A DNA stretch of 64,000 nucleotides from Deltaproteobacteria bacterium (GTDB lineage: Bacteria; Myxococcota_A; UBA796; CAJQPC01), in NCBI GenBank assembly GCA_016717595.1, contig JADKFE010000028.1, positions 25,903-89,902 on the forward strand, given 5' to 3'. Every line of letters begins with the position of its first letter. Positions within the stretch are counted from its first letter, which is position 1. The notes below the pieces were generated by a model. The model was not told where the DNA came from, did no database searches, and saw nothing but the letters and a program-made list of their open reading frames with translations. Of this stretch, positions 27,601 to 35,533 are shown piece after piece. Both the position numbers and the translations under genes were made by a program.

Positions 27601-28148
27601 AGGTCGCCCAGCGCGGCGATCTCGGTGCCAAAGTTGAGCGACGAGCCCGTCGGGCCCGTCACGGAGTAGGCCGTGTCGATGGAGGACTTGCCCCCGCTGA
27701 CCGCGTAGGCGTACCCTTGATTGGAGTTTGAGTAGGGAGCGCCGATAATGAGGTCGTCAATGCTGTCTGAATCCAGAGACGGCGTCACGGCGAGAGAGGC
27801 GCCGAACCCCTTCACCCCGGAGGTCGACACGGTCTTTGAGGTTGTGCTGGTCGAGGAGATCCCTGAGGCCGAGCCCTTGTAGATGTACACGATGCCGGTG
27901 TCGGAGCTGTACCCGGGGGCGCCGATGACGAGGTCGTCGTAGCCGTCATCGCCGTAGACATCTCCAGACAGGTCAATATCGTACCCAAAGTCGACCGAGG
28001 ATGATCCAGTCAAGGTCTGCGCCGCGGTCATTGAGAGGCCCGTGCTCGAACCGTGATGGATGTAAACACGACCCGCGGACGAAGAGTAGCCCGGATCGCT
28101 GATCGCGACGTCGGTGTAACCATCCTTGTTCAAGTCACCGGACGTCAC
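24627..28148 (-). CDS. FG-GAP / MopE-repeat surface protein, 3' part of a frameshifted gene
   Basis: 1173 residues as an ORF, beginning in the middle of an FG-GAP blade (SGDLNKDGYTDVAI) with no signal sequence: its real N terminus is the next entry. About a dozen FG-GAP blades with GDVNGDGYDDL-type Ca loops occupy the first ~680 residues. Then come around nine MopE-type repeats with CDGVDQDCDG and DCDD motifs, each about 45 residues. The end is DSGGGSDGK, one Cys, a hydrophobic helix and RRRR, the MYXO-CTERM-like form. Paralogue of 20279-24559, 67 bases upstream of it, and presumably the first gene of a two-gene surface-protein operon. Confidence 0.85.
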   Translation of the reverse strand: MTSGDLNKDGYTDVAISDPGYSSSAGRVYIHHGSSTGLSMTAAQTLTGSSSVDFGYDIDLSGDVYGDDGYDDLVIGAPGYSSDTGIVYIYKGSASGISSTSTTSKTVSTSGVKGFGASLAVTPSLDSDSIDDLIIGAPYSNSNQGYAYAVSGGKSSIDTAYSVTGPTGSSLNFGTEIAALGDLNADGYNDFAIGIPAYNSKSGTVYVYMGNGTLSGTLTSKNILSANEWVEQFGSSLPGPIDTNGDGVDDLVVGAYEAEEDGRIYTYLGSSSGINTTYDHVIAPDNYEFTTGDYIGDVNGDGYDEVVLVDRTNTGFLYVFMGSAGGPGDEPDLVLKGANNDALGYDLRGVGDLNGDGYGDMVAGAQGSGLPANSVFVYMGSAAGLSSAPTTRLYNSNGSSSSTGYMGNAIDAGDVNGDGLNDLAVCALDVGSSGELYIFHGATTLSATPDSTFSTPSSTSLKMCAGVAVADFNGDGFEDVASTESGTLAAVVVRLGSASGVQSTAHVTLTSYAATNDYFGQGLTAADVNGDGYEDLIIGANRHSSSNGRVEVYHGSATGISTTPSLTLIGTTSDSFGGTMSNAGDVDGDGYDDLVMGTGSGSGQSIYLYFGSASGLSASNLTTLSNGSDWVGGPGDVNGDGFYDVLGGSDDASASIFYGYGSDIDSDGDGTADSLDCAPSDPSIHLTATEICDGVDQDCDGVADDGVGTVYYADLDGDSYGDAENSTISCGAAPSGYELLAGDCDDGDATISPVGVESCDGADNDCDGDVDEAGATGTTLVYVDADGDGYGGADSALTCGVPSGYAATSTDCDDSAGSINPGAVEACNGFDDDCDGDSDEAGATGAESWAPDVDGDGQGSETGAVSACVAPTGYVRSTTDCDDGDAAVFVGATERCDAVDNNCDGATDEGVQIELYIDADLDGYGGPTTGLACSASAGFAITFSDCDDLRDDVFPGAMEICDGADQNCDDQIDEGALLTWFMDEDGDGHAGEAIIAEACEAPDGHYAEVTDCDDTDATLSPDAEEICDGADQNCDGEADEGAFTAFYEDVDGDGFGDSAVRIDACEVPTGYVVDGGDCSSADAAVFPGAAEIWYDGVDQDCDGRDDDQDQDGVPVVTDCDDLDATVGACDAPEDSGGGSDGKRALCATTSAPTALGLLVGALGLTLTRRRRAV

Positions 28149-28189
28149 GCGGAGGCCGTACCAGACGCTGCTCGACGGCGTTGTGAACG

Positions 28190-29248
28190 TCAGGTCCGCC
28201 GTCGTGGAGAGCCCCGCCGGGCCCCATAGTACAAGGAGACCGACTTGGAGGCGTATCGCCCGATGATGACGTCGCCATACCCGTCGCCGTTCGCGTCGCC
28301 CGCCGACGAGATCGACACCACCCAGACGCTATCACCGTCGATGAACTGGTCGGGCTCGTCAGGCAGACCGTCAGGTCCGCCAAAGTAGACAGCCACGAGC
28401 TTGTTGTTCTCCCCGATCAGGTCGTCGTAGCCGTCCCCGTTCACGTCGCCTGCGTTGAACAGGTAATTACCGGCCGTCTGGGCGTACTTCGGAAAAGTCC
28501 ACGCCGCCGTGGTGTACACCGGGTCAATGGTGATCGGGTAGACCGCTCCTGCGTCATCCACCTCGACGCGCAGGGCGTCACCATCGGCCGAGGCGTAGGC
28601 GGGGAGGGGAGCGCCGTTGGCGTCCCAGGCGTAGATCGAGTGGATGGACCAGCTTGTGCCCGAGGCGTCAGCGAACGTGAGCGTGTCACCGGCCGCGTCG
28701 GTGAGGCGGCCGGCGCCCTCAATGTCGACGACCAGGGTGACGAGGCCCGCGCCGGTCGGCGGCGCGCTCACGGTCCAGCCTTGCTCGACGCCGTTCGGCA
28801 GGGTGAGCCACCACTCCGTGAGCCCCACATAGGTCTGCTCTAAGCGCTGGGCACAAGGCCCGGCCTGGGGCGCCTCTAGGCCTGGCGCTTGATGACAGGC
28901 GCCAAGCTGGGTGCGTTGTGGAGAAGAGGAGAGCTCCGTGAGCCGGTCTTCACGTCCCCAGGCCCGTGTGCGCAGGCCCAAACGAAGCTCGCCGGTGTCC
29001 GCGTGGATGAGCTGCGCGCCGCCATCGACGCCAAACTGCGCCGTGAGCCCGACCCCCTCAAGGCGCGCGGAGAAGCCGCCGTCGGCGGACGGCGCAGGCG
29101 TGATCGTGCCGGATCGTGCAGGCTCTACGCCAGATACCGCGAAGGCGCCCGGGTTGGGTTCAAACGAGTCGCGGGAGGATGGGTTGTTCTCAGCGCAGGC
29201 GCATAACAGGACAATAAGGGGGACAGACGCACGGAACGTACATCGCAT
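28190..29248 (-). CDS. FG-GAP surface lipoprotein, 5' part of the frameshifted gene
   Basis: 352 residues from the ATG at 29248: signal peptide with a Cys-containing lipobox region (VLLCACAEN), the N-terminal domain shared with the downstream paralogue (YVGLTEWWLTLPNGVEQGW, YPITIDPVYTT), and the first two FG-GAP blades (GDVNGDGYDDL, GDANGDGYGDV). After VSLYYG the frame turns into an Arg/Pro run and stops at 28190. Adding one G to the four-base run (CCCC on the plus strand at 28222-28225) restores YYGGPAGLSTTADLTF and joins smoothly to the 24627-28148 frame. So a single gene 24627-29248 of about 1540 codons is expected. Longer starts at 29329 exist but give non-signal sequence. Confidence 0.83.
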   Translation of the reverse strand: MRCTFRASVPLIVLLCACAENNPSSRDSFEPNPGAFAVSGVEPARSGTITPAPSADGGFSARLEGVGLTAQFGVDGGAQLIHADTGELRLGLRTRAWGREDRLTELSSSPQRTQLGACHQAPGLEAPQAGPCAQRLEQTYVGLTEWWLTLPNGVEQGWTVSAPPTGAGLVTLVVDIEGAGRLTDAAGDTLTFADASGTSWSIHSIYAWDANGAPLPAYASADGDALRVEVDDAGAVYPITIDPVYTTAAWTFPKYAQTAGNYLFNAGDVNGDGYDDLIGENNKLVAVYFGGPDGLPDEPDQFIDGDSVWVVSISSAGDANGDGYGDVIIGRYASKSVSLYYGARRGSPRRRT

Positions 29249-29342
29249 GTAATAAACGCCATCCATCGTGGAAGTTTCGGCCACGTTAGCATCGGCTCCA
29301 AGGGCTGATGCAAAGAATATGTCAACCAAACGTTTATTACAT
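29247..29342 (-). promoter_or_regulatory. AT-rich leader with a perfect 12-bp inverted repeat
   Basis: On the plus strand ATGTAATAAACG lies at 29247-29258 and its exact reverse complement CGTTTATTACAT at 29331-29342. The region between and around is unusually AT-rich for this genome. On the minus strand a TTGACA hexamer (29325-29320) lies just inside the upstream arm; no convincing -10 at 16-18 bp was found. The downstream arm ends inside the start codon of the FG-GAP gene. Either an operator pair or an RNA hairpin hiding the start codon is possible. Confidence 0.5.
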
Positions 29343-29362
29343 CTTTGCCGTGATCATCCGCA

Positions 29363-30430
29363 TCACAACACCTTCTGAATCTCCCGCGCCGTGCGCCGCC
29401 GGTTGTCGCCGTCCTTCGCGTGCTCCCGCAGGCGGGTGAGCACCTCATCCAGACGATCGGGCGACCGCTCGCCGGGGAGCGCCCGGGCCAGCACGAGGCC
29501 CATACGCGCCTCCTCCAAGTAGGCCAAGGCGTACTCTTGCAGCGACTCGGTGCGGCGACGCTCAAGCTCGACCTGCTCGCGGTGGCGGAGGATCTGCTCT
29601 AAGTGTTTGGCGGTGGCGAGGCGCCGGTCGCGGATGAACTCGTCTTCGCTCGTCTCGGCCTCGTGAAGCGCGGCCTCGGCGCGCTCGCGCAGGGTGACCG
29701 GGTCGGCGGCGCGCAGGTCGTCATCTAAGGTGCGTAAGGTCTCGGCGAGGCGGACGATCCAGCGCAGCACTTCAGCGAGGCCCTCCAAGGTCTCGGGGTC
29801 AACTTTGCCGCCGCGAACGGCGTTGTACAGGTCTAAGGCGCGGGTGGGCGCCTGGATGTAGGGCTCGGGCAGGCCCGCGGCGAGGGTCGCGGCCGTAGGC
29901 AGGGGCGCGACCTCTCGGAATCGAAAGGCCCCGGGCCACAGGCCGAGCCCAGCGCCGAGGGCTGAGGCGGCGAGCTGCGGCGTGGCCTCGGTGAGCCCCA
30001 CGCGGGAGGCGGCCCAGGCCAAGAGCCCCGCGCCCATGGCGGCGGCGAGGCCCGCGTTCAAGGCGTAGAGCCACGGCGCCTCACCCTCGGGCGCCCGCCG
30101 CACACCCAAAACAAGGCCAGCCACCAGGGCCGTGGCGACCAACGAGGACACCCCGAGGCGATCCGCGCCCAAGGCCGCGCCTAAGGTGAGCGCCATGAAC
30201 GCCGGGACGAGCAGCGGCGCCCAGGGCCGCACCGCGCCTAAGCCCAGACCAAACGCCAGCCCCAAGGCCAGGGCTGGCCGAGCTTGGGCCACGGGCAGGA
30301 GCAGCAGCCCAGCGCCGGCGGCCCCCGCGCAGACCGCGAAGAGACCGTGCTCCAAGGCCGTGAGGCGGGTGAGCGCCGCGTCAGGGAGGGTGAGGGCGCC
30401 GGTGGCGCGAAGCGTGAGCGGTTCAGACAT
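29363..30430 (-). CDS. Membrane protein with C-terminal coiled coil, unknown function
   Basis: 355 residues; ATG at 30430 preceded by GAGGG. The first ~160 residues contain about six hydrophobic helices rich in Ala, Leu and Gly. The remainder (about 185-355) is hydrophilic and helical with high Glu, Arg and Ala content and heptad-like spacing, predicting a cytoplasmic coiled coil. No known domain is recognised. It follows the VWA gene by 22 bases on the same strand, suggesting co-transcription; a membrane platform for the neighbouring VWA protein is conceivable but only inference. Confidence 0.68.
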   Translation of the reverse strand: MSEPLTLRATGALTLPDAALTRLTALEHGLFAVCAGAAGAGLLLLPVAQARPALALGLAFGLGLGAVRPWAPLLVPAFMALTLGAALGADRLGVSSLVATALVAGLVLGVRRAPEGEAPWLYALNAGLAAAMGAGLLAWAASRVGLTEATPQLAASALGAGLGLWPGAFRFREVAPLPTAATLAAGLPEPYIQAPTRALDLYNAVRGGKVDPETLEGLAEVLRWIVRLAETLRTLDDDLRAADPVTLRERAEAALHEAETSEDEFIRDRRLATAKHLEQILRHREQVELERRRTESLQEYALAYLEEARMGLVLARALPGERSPDRLDEVLTRLREHAKDGDNRRRTAREIQKVL

Positions 30431-30452
30431 GACGACCCTCAGGTTTGCCGCC

Positions 30453-31868
30453 TCAGCGTGACCAGGCGCGCCCTGTCGCCTTGTTCTGCTTCACGGCGTG
30501 CTGGCCCTCTTCCGACTCGGGCGCCGCGGCATCATACTGCACACGCTGCTCCTCAAGGGTCGCGGCCTGCTTGCGTAAGCTGTCGTCGTCAAAACGGGCG
30601 GCGTTCTGCGCCGCGATCCCCGTCGAGGCCCTCAAGAGCGAGAGGCTCTCGTCTTTTTTGCCCGCGGCGTAAGCGGACGCGGCCTGGTCGGCGAGATCGC
30701 TGGCCACGGCCATGTAGCCGAGGCTGGCGAGGCCCTTGTTCAGCGAGCGCTCGACCTCCTCGGGGCGGTCGGTGACCGAGGCGAGCACCTGGGCCGGGGC
30801 GTAGCTGCCGTCGCGGTCGCTGAGCGTGACCTTGGCGACGTCGAGATTCCCGCCGGCGGCGCCGGGCTTCACGCGCACCTTGAGCACGATCTTGCGGGTC
30901 TCGCCGCCGTAGAGGTCGCCCAGCCAGATGCGGGTGCGGTCGGTGTCGCCCGAGGCCGCGTAGCCGCCGAGCACAGAGACGAGCTCGGCGTCGCCCAGGT
31001 CGACATCGACGGCCACGCCGCTCGCCACGACGGCGCTCATCTGCTGCAGCTCGTCGCGGAACGCGGCGGTGAGGGTGGTGGGGTCGGAGACGTAGCGGTA
31101 GCTGCCGCCGCCGTGGTCGGCGAGGGAGGCGAGCAGATCCTCGTTGTAGTCCACGCCGAGGCCCATGGCGCTCAAGGTGACGCCGGCGGAGGCCGCCGAG
31201 GCGGCGATGTTGCCCAACGAGTCGGGGTCTACGACGCCCAGGTTGGCGCGGCCGTCGGTGAGCAGCACGACGCGGTTGACGGTCTCTGAGGAGACGCTGC
31301 GGCGGACCTGCTCGATGCCCATGGTCATGCCGGCGTAGAGGTTGGTGCTGCCGCGCTCCTCGATGGCGTCTACTTGGCGCAAGAGCCAAGCGGCGTCGAG
31401 CATCGGACGCGCCGGGGCGAGCAGCTCGGCGTCATCGGAGAACAGCACCATCGAGAAGGTGTCCGAGGCGTCTAAGGACTCGATGAGCTCACGCGCGGCG
31501 CGTTTGGCGTACTCCATCTTGCCGCGCTGCTGCATCGAGCCCGAGCGGTCGATCACGAGGCTCACGTTGACGGGGCGGTCGTTGCCGCCATCGGCGTCAG
31601 GCGCCTTCAAGGTCACGACGAGCAGCCGCTCCGTGGGCTGTCCGGCGAGCACCGCGCCTTGATCGAGCCCCGCGGTGAGCTGAATCTTGCCCGCCTGCTG
31701 GGTGAGCGGCGGGGGAAGCGGCGGCTCAACAAGGGGCTGAATGAGCCCACCGCCGCCGTTGTTCGTGTCTCCGCCACCTGTAGAGACGAGCCCGTTGAGG
31801 GTGGGGGCGAGGAGCGCCGCGAGGGTCGCGCCACCCGCGAGGGCGGCGGTGAGGTGCCAACGAGTCAT
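30453..31868 (-). CDS. Secreted or membrane-anchored VWA-domain protein (YfbK-like)
   Basis: 471 residues, ATG at 31868 with GGAGG seven bases upstream. An N-terminal hydrophobic segment (residues 5-28) acts as signal or anchor, then a Gly/Asn/Pro linker. The VWA domain at about 95-275 has a complete MIDAS: VIDRSGSMQ, the GSTNLYAGM Thr and LLTDGRANLG. A beta domain follows (MSAVVASGVAVDVDLGD to KVTLSDRDGSY), which is the usual C-terminal module of this bacterial VWA group, then a helical Ala/Asp/Gln-rich tail. These proteins bind partner proteins through a divalent metal. Divergent from the HEAT/TPR gene at 32022 with a 153-bp shared upstream region. Confidence 0.83.
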   Translation of the reverse strand: MTRWHLTAALAGGATLAALLAPTLNGLVSTGGGDTNNGGGGLIQPLVEPPLPPPLTQQAGKIQLTAGLDQGAVLAGQPTERLLVVTLKAPDADGGNDRPVNVSLVIDRSGSMQQRGKMEYAKRAARELIESLDASDTFSMVLFSDDAELLAPARPMLDAAWLLRQVDAIEERGSTNLYAGMTMGIEQVRRSVSSETVNRVVLLTDGRANLGVVDPDSLGNIAASAASAGVTLSAMGLGVDYNEDLLASLADHGGGSYRYVSDPTTLTAAFRDELQQMSAVVASGVAVDVDLGDAELVSVLGGYAASGDTDRTRIWLGDLYGGETRKIVLKVRVKPGAAGGNLDVAKVTLSDRDGSYAPAQVLASVTDRPEEVERSLNKGLASLGYMAVASDLADQAASAYAAGKKDESLSLLRASTGIAAQNAARFDDDSLRKQAATLEEQRVQYDAAAPESEEGQHAVKQNKATGRAWSR

Positions 31869-32021
31869 AAGGAGGCCTCCGGAAGATCATCGAGGGGTCG
31901 TTTGCGCCGGGACAACGCCGCCCTCGACCTGTTCCTTACACGGGATTCTCGCACGGAAGGGTCATCGGCGGTCGCGGGTCGGACGAGGGGCGCTATGCTC
32001 TGGTCCCTGTGGAGGTTCATT

Positions 32022-34034
32022 ATGGGCGCCCGGCTCTCGCCTGTCCTCTGGCTTTGTCTCGCCTTCGCCGTCCCGGCCATCGCCGCCGCGCCGATTGACC
32101 CCGATGTGGCCGCGGCGAGCGCCCGGGGGAACCCCAAGGCCATCGCCAAGCTCGTGAAGTCCCTGAACAGCGCCGACGCCGCCGAGCGTGACGCCGCTGA
32201 AGAGGCGCTGTTGATCCTGGGCGTCGAGGCCATCCCGTCCTTACGCGCGGCGATCGTGGCCAAAGAGCCCTCGGCGGAGGCCGCCTTGGGTGTGCTCGGC
32301 GCCCTGGGCCACGCCGGGAGCGTCACCTACATCCAGAGCCTCGTCTCAGACCCCCGCTTAGGCGGCGCGGCGAAGATCGCCCTGGTGAAGGCCAACGAGG
32401 CCCACTGGCAGAAGGTGAGCGAGTCGCCGACCTTGGCCTTGTGTGATGAGCATCTCAAGCTCTTCCCAGAGAGCCCCCACGCTGAAGAGGCCCGCCGGGA
32501 GCGCGCCGAGCAGGCCGCGTGGTCGGCCCTGGTCGCGCTGGGGGCCTCGCCGCCTCAGAAGGAGCTTGAGGCGCTGATCGCCGCTCACCCCGGCACCCGC
32601 GCGGACGCCAAGGCCAAGAAGATGATCGCCGAGGCCCTCTTTGATAAGGCCGACCGCGCGATCTCCGACGGTCGGCCCTGGGACGCCTTGGTGCTGCTGG
32701 AGGAGGGGCGCGGCTGGGATCCCACGTTCAACACAGCACGAATGGAGGCCCGGGCGAACAAGGCCTTGGGACGCACAGCGGCGGCGAAGAGCGACTGGGA
32801 CAAGGCCATCCCCGCTCTGGAGTCCGCGTGGAAGGCGAGCCCATCCAACACCACCACCCGAGATCTGTCCGACGCTTACGTCGCCCGTGGCATGGAGCGC
32901 CTCAACAAAGGCGACGCGGCGGGCGGTTTTGACGACCTCAACCGCGCCTTGGCCGTGGATCCAACCCTCGCCGACAAGGTGGCCAACGAGCGCGCCGATC
33001 GAATGCCCGCGCTGGTGAACGAGGTGAAGACCGGGTCCAAAGGGAAGGTCGCCGCCGCCGTGGCGCTGGTGGTGATCGGCCCAGAAGGTGTGAAGGCGCT
33101 CATCCCTGTGGCGATGGAGCGCGCGGCGGTGGGGGACGCCCAGCCGCTCTCCGAGGCCGCGAAGGTGGCCCTCGGCGGTGATGCCGCGACCAAGGCGGCG
33201 CTCTCCGCGGCGCTCTCACAGAGCTTCACGGCGGCCGATCGTGCCGTTCAGACGCAGATCTTGCCCAACAGCGCCGCCTTGGTGCGCCCTGAAGACCCTT
33301 GGTCACCCGCGGCGATGCGCGCCCGCGAGACCGCGCTCAAGGATCTGACCGCCTGGCTTGGCCTGCTCACGGCGTCCCAGCTCTACGCCCAGCAAGGTGA
33401 CCCGGCGCACCGCCCCCCAACAGACAGCCCGCCGCCTGACGCCGAGCTCGTCGGCTACCTCGCCAAAGGCGCCCGGCCCGATCAGGCGAGCCTGCCGCTG
33501 GTCGCCCGTGTGGCGCTCACCCGCTACGTGCTCGACGGCGCCGCCCTCGCCATCGACATGGTGCGCAGCGACCCGGCCAAGCTCGGCGCGCAGCTTGTTG
33601 GTCGTGGGCGTCCCCCGGCAGACCTCGCCCAGTGGCGTGAGGTCGTCGATGTGGCGCGCGGCGGTCCGACCATGGCCAAGTGGAGCGTGCTGTTGCCGAT
33701 GGGCGGCAACATCGAGCTGAGCCACCAGTTCGTCGGGAACACCCTGCGGTTTCAGGCGCGCGGCCAGTCCCTCGCTGCCGGGGTCGCCGACGCGAACCTC
33801 TCCGAGCTGCTGGTGATGTTCTTCGCGCTCTCGCGGCTCTCCTTGAGCGTCGATCCGAGCATCGACCGCTTGGAGCTCGTCATCGGCGGGCCGGGCACCA
33901 GCGTCACCACCGTGCGCGCCCGGCTGTCATTGAGCCGCGTCAAGCCGCCGGTGTGGTCCAACGTGGAGATCATGGCGCCCTACACCCGGGATGAGCTGGC
34001 GTTGATCCCCGAGCTTGAGGCCGAGCTGCGCTGA
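32022..34034 (+). CDS. Secreted HEAT/TPR-like repeat protein, unknown function
   Basis: 670 residues from the ATG at 32022, which has GGAGG six bases upstream (the open frame extends far upstream but only antisense to the VWA gene). Signal peptide ends near PAIAAAP. Residues ~30-120 show HEAT-like helical pairs (DAAERDAAEEALLILGVEAIPSL, then ALGVLGALG). The middle part has TPR-like units (AWDALVLLEEGRGWDPTF-like; AYVARGMERLNKGDAAGGFDDLNRAL split across two helices). The last ~150 residues are mixed alpha/beta and end with DELALIPELEAEL. No catalytic motif was found. Likely a periplasmic scaffold. Convergent with a lipoprotein gene, 8 bases apart. Confidence 0.7.
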   Translation: MGARLSPVLWLCLAFAVPAIAAAPIDPDVAAASARGNPKAIAKLVKSLNSADAAERDAAEEALLILGVEAIPSLRAAIVAKEPSAEAALGVLGALGHAGSVTYIQSLVSDPRLGGAAKIALVKANEAHWQKVSESPTLALCDEHLKLFPESPHAEEARRERAEQAAWSALVALGASPPQKELEALIAAHPGTRADAKAKKMIAEALFDKADRAISDGRPWDALVLLEEGRGWDPTFNTARMEARANKALGRTAAAKSDWDKAIPALESAWKASPSNTTTRDLSDAYVARGMERLNKGDAAGGFDDLNRALAVDPTLADKVANERADRMPALVNEVKTGSKGKVAAAVALVVIGPEGVKALIPVAMERAAVGDAQPLSEAAKVALGGDAATKAALSAALSQSFTAADRAVQTQILPNSAALVRPEDPWSPAAMRARETALKDLTAWLGLLTASQLYAQQGDPAHRPPTDSPPPDAELVGYLAKGARPDQASLPLVARVALTRYVLDGAALAIDMVRSDPAKLGAQLVGRGRPPADLAQWREVVDVARGGPTMAKWSVLLPMGGNIELSHQFVGNTLRFQARGQSLAAGVADANLSELLVMFFALSRLSLSVDPSIDRLELVIGGPGTSVTTVRARLSLSRVKPPVWSNVEIMAPYTRDELALIPELEAELR

Positions 34035-34042
34035 GCGTCCGC

Positions 34043-34576
34043 TTAAGGCTGGTCGATGGGGTCCAAGGCCGCGATGACCTCGATCTCCCCGGCGCCGAGG
34101 CCGCCTTCGTCATCCGTGGCCTCGATGCGCATCTTTAGCCGGGCGTCGCCGAGGAGCTCGGGCGGGGTGTCGGCCTCGCCCTCAGCCAAGGCGGAGACGT
34201 TTAAGTAGGCGTACATGCCCGGGAAGCTGCCGCCGCAGGGGGGATTCTCGACGAGCAGCACCCGGTAGGTGTTGTCGGCGATGAGCACGCCGCCGTCGAT
34301 GGTGTGAATCGTGAAGTGTAGGCTGACGATCGGCGCGCTGTTGAGCACCAAGGCGCTGCCGAGGATGTGCCAGCCGCCTTGGGGGCCGTGCACCATGGTG
34401 ACGGGATCGCCCGCTTCAAGGGGCACATAGGCCGCGTCCCCGGTGCCGACGGCCACGGTGAGCGCCTCGCCACAGCCCGTGTCTCGCTCGGAGTGGCCCT
34501 TCTCGACGCTGGGGCCGAGGCAGGCCCAGGCGAAGGTCAGCGGGAGCAGGGCAGGGCGGGGCAGGGGAGACGGCAT
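34043..34576 (-). CDS. Small putative lipoprotein, unknown function
   Basis: 177 residues; ATG at 34576 with GAGGG upstream. A short hydrophobic leader ends at AWAC, an imperfect lipobox, followed by a Cys-containing beta-rich domain (two further Cys, GCG and PPCGG, could pair). No family recognised. It starts 12 bases after the stop of the NuoN-like gene on the same strand, so it may be the last gene of the membrane-complex operon and could be an accessory lipoprotein of it; this is only positional inference. Confidence 0.62.
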   Translation of the reverse strand: MPSPLPRPALLPLTFAWACLGPSVEKGHSERDTGCGEALTVAVGTGDAAYVPLEAGDPVTMVHGPQGGWHILGSALVLNSAPIVSLHFTIHTIDGGVLIADNTYRVLLVENPPCGGSFPGMYAYLNVSALAEGEADTPPELLGDARLKMRIEATDDEGGLGAGEIEVIAALDPIDQP

Positions 34577-34588
34577 CGGGCCCTCAAG

Positions 34589-35533
34589 CTACACGAGGCT
34601 CCACGCCGCCACAAGCGCGGCGACGGCGAGGCCGAGGGCGAGCCAGCCGTGATCGGGCGCGGCCTCGTCTTCAGTGGAGGGCGCCGGGACGCTGAGCACG
34701 ACGAGGTTTGGCAAGAGCAAGAGCGCGCCGAGGGCGCCAAGTCCTAGAGTCGTCCAGGCCCGCAGCACGGCGATGGTGATCAGCAGCATCGGCGAGGCCC
34801 CCGCCGCCCAGGCTCGACCGATGGCGCCGGTCGTGCCCGACCCGTGGGTGAGGAGCGGCCCCGTCGCCAGGGCCGTGAGCGCCCAGGGCAGGCGCCAGGA
34901 CGGGTCGGGGAGGGTGAACCACGCCGCGAGCCCCAGGCCGAGCTGGGCCAAGGCCACCGCCGGGCCGACCCGCCCGCCGAGGGCGGCGCAGAGGACGGGG
35001 CTCAGCGAGGCCAAGGCCGCCCAAGGCGCGAGGGACTCCACGTTGAGCCCCAGAGGCCCCTGGGCCGCCGTGATGGCGATCAGGCCGCAGATCGGCGTGA
35101 GCCCAAGGGCGACCGGAGGTGGCGAGGCCGCCAAGCTCAACCCCAGCCGAAGCCCCATCCCTAAGGTGAAGAGTCCGGTGGAATAGGGCCCTGCGATCAA
35201 CATCTCATGTAGTGAGAATGATATTAAAAAACAAATACTTGAATAGTAATGTATAGATGAAGCGTTCCGATTTTTGGCGCCCGTCAACCCCGCGCGCTCC
35301 AAGCCCAGGCTCATCAGCTCGAACGCCAGGAGCCAAGCCCACAGCGTCGTCGTGAGGCTCAGCGCGACGAGGCCCAGCCCGGCCACGACGGCGCCCAAGA
35401 GTGACCGTCGGCGCGCCCCACGCGGCAAGGCGAGGCCGAGTCCGACGAGGCCAACCGCCGTCAGGGTGTCACCGGGCGAGCGCCAGAGCAGGCCAGCCGC
35501 CGCCAAGGCGAAGAGCGGCGCAAAGGGGCTCAT
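34589..35533 (-). CDS. Reduced NuoN-like antiporter subunit
   Basis: 314 residues, starting at an ATG (35533) that overlaps the upstream stop as ATGA. The segment WLLAFELMSLGLE (Glu72) followed by ASSIHYYSSICFLISFSL and GPYSTG reproduces the NuoN pattern ELMSLPLY...ALKYFLLG.FASALLLYG..TG. LFTLGMGLRLGLSLAASP corresponds to NuoN's GLAFKL.AVPFH, with Arg instead of Lys and the His lost. The normal WAPDVYEGAPT signature is absent and the protein is about two thirds of family length. I infer a degenerate Complex I/Mrp-type antiporter subunit. A markedly AT-rich patch at 35200-35277 encodes the ASSIHYY region. Confidence 0.62.
   Translation of the reverse strand: MSPFAPLFALAAAGLLWRSPGDTLTAVGLVGLGLALPRGARRRSLLGAVVAGLGLVALSLTTTLWAWLLAFELMSLGLERAGLTGAKNRNASSIHYYSSICFLISFSLHEMLIAGPYSTGLFTLGMGLRLGLSLAASPPPVALGLTPICGLIAITAAQGPLGLNVESLAPWAALASLSPVLCAALGGRVGPAVALAQLGLGLAAWFTLPDPSWRLPWALTALATGPLLTHGSGTTGAIGRAWAAGASPMLLITIAVLRAWTTLGLGALGALLLLPNLVVLSVPAPSTEDEAAPDHGWLALGLAVAALVAAWSLV

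Noticed and set aside
31659..32021. Extension of the HEAT/TPR protein upstream to 31659
   Set aside because: It overlaps the VWA gene on the other strand, while ATG 32022 has a GGAGG and a signal peptide follows.
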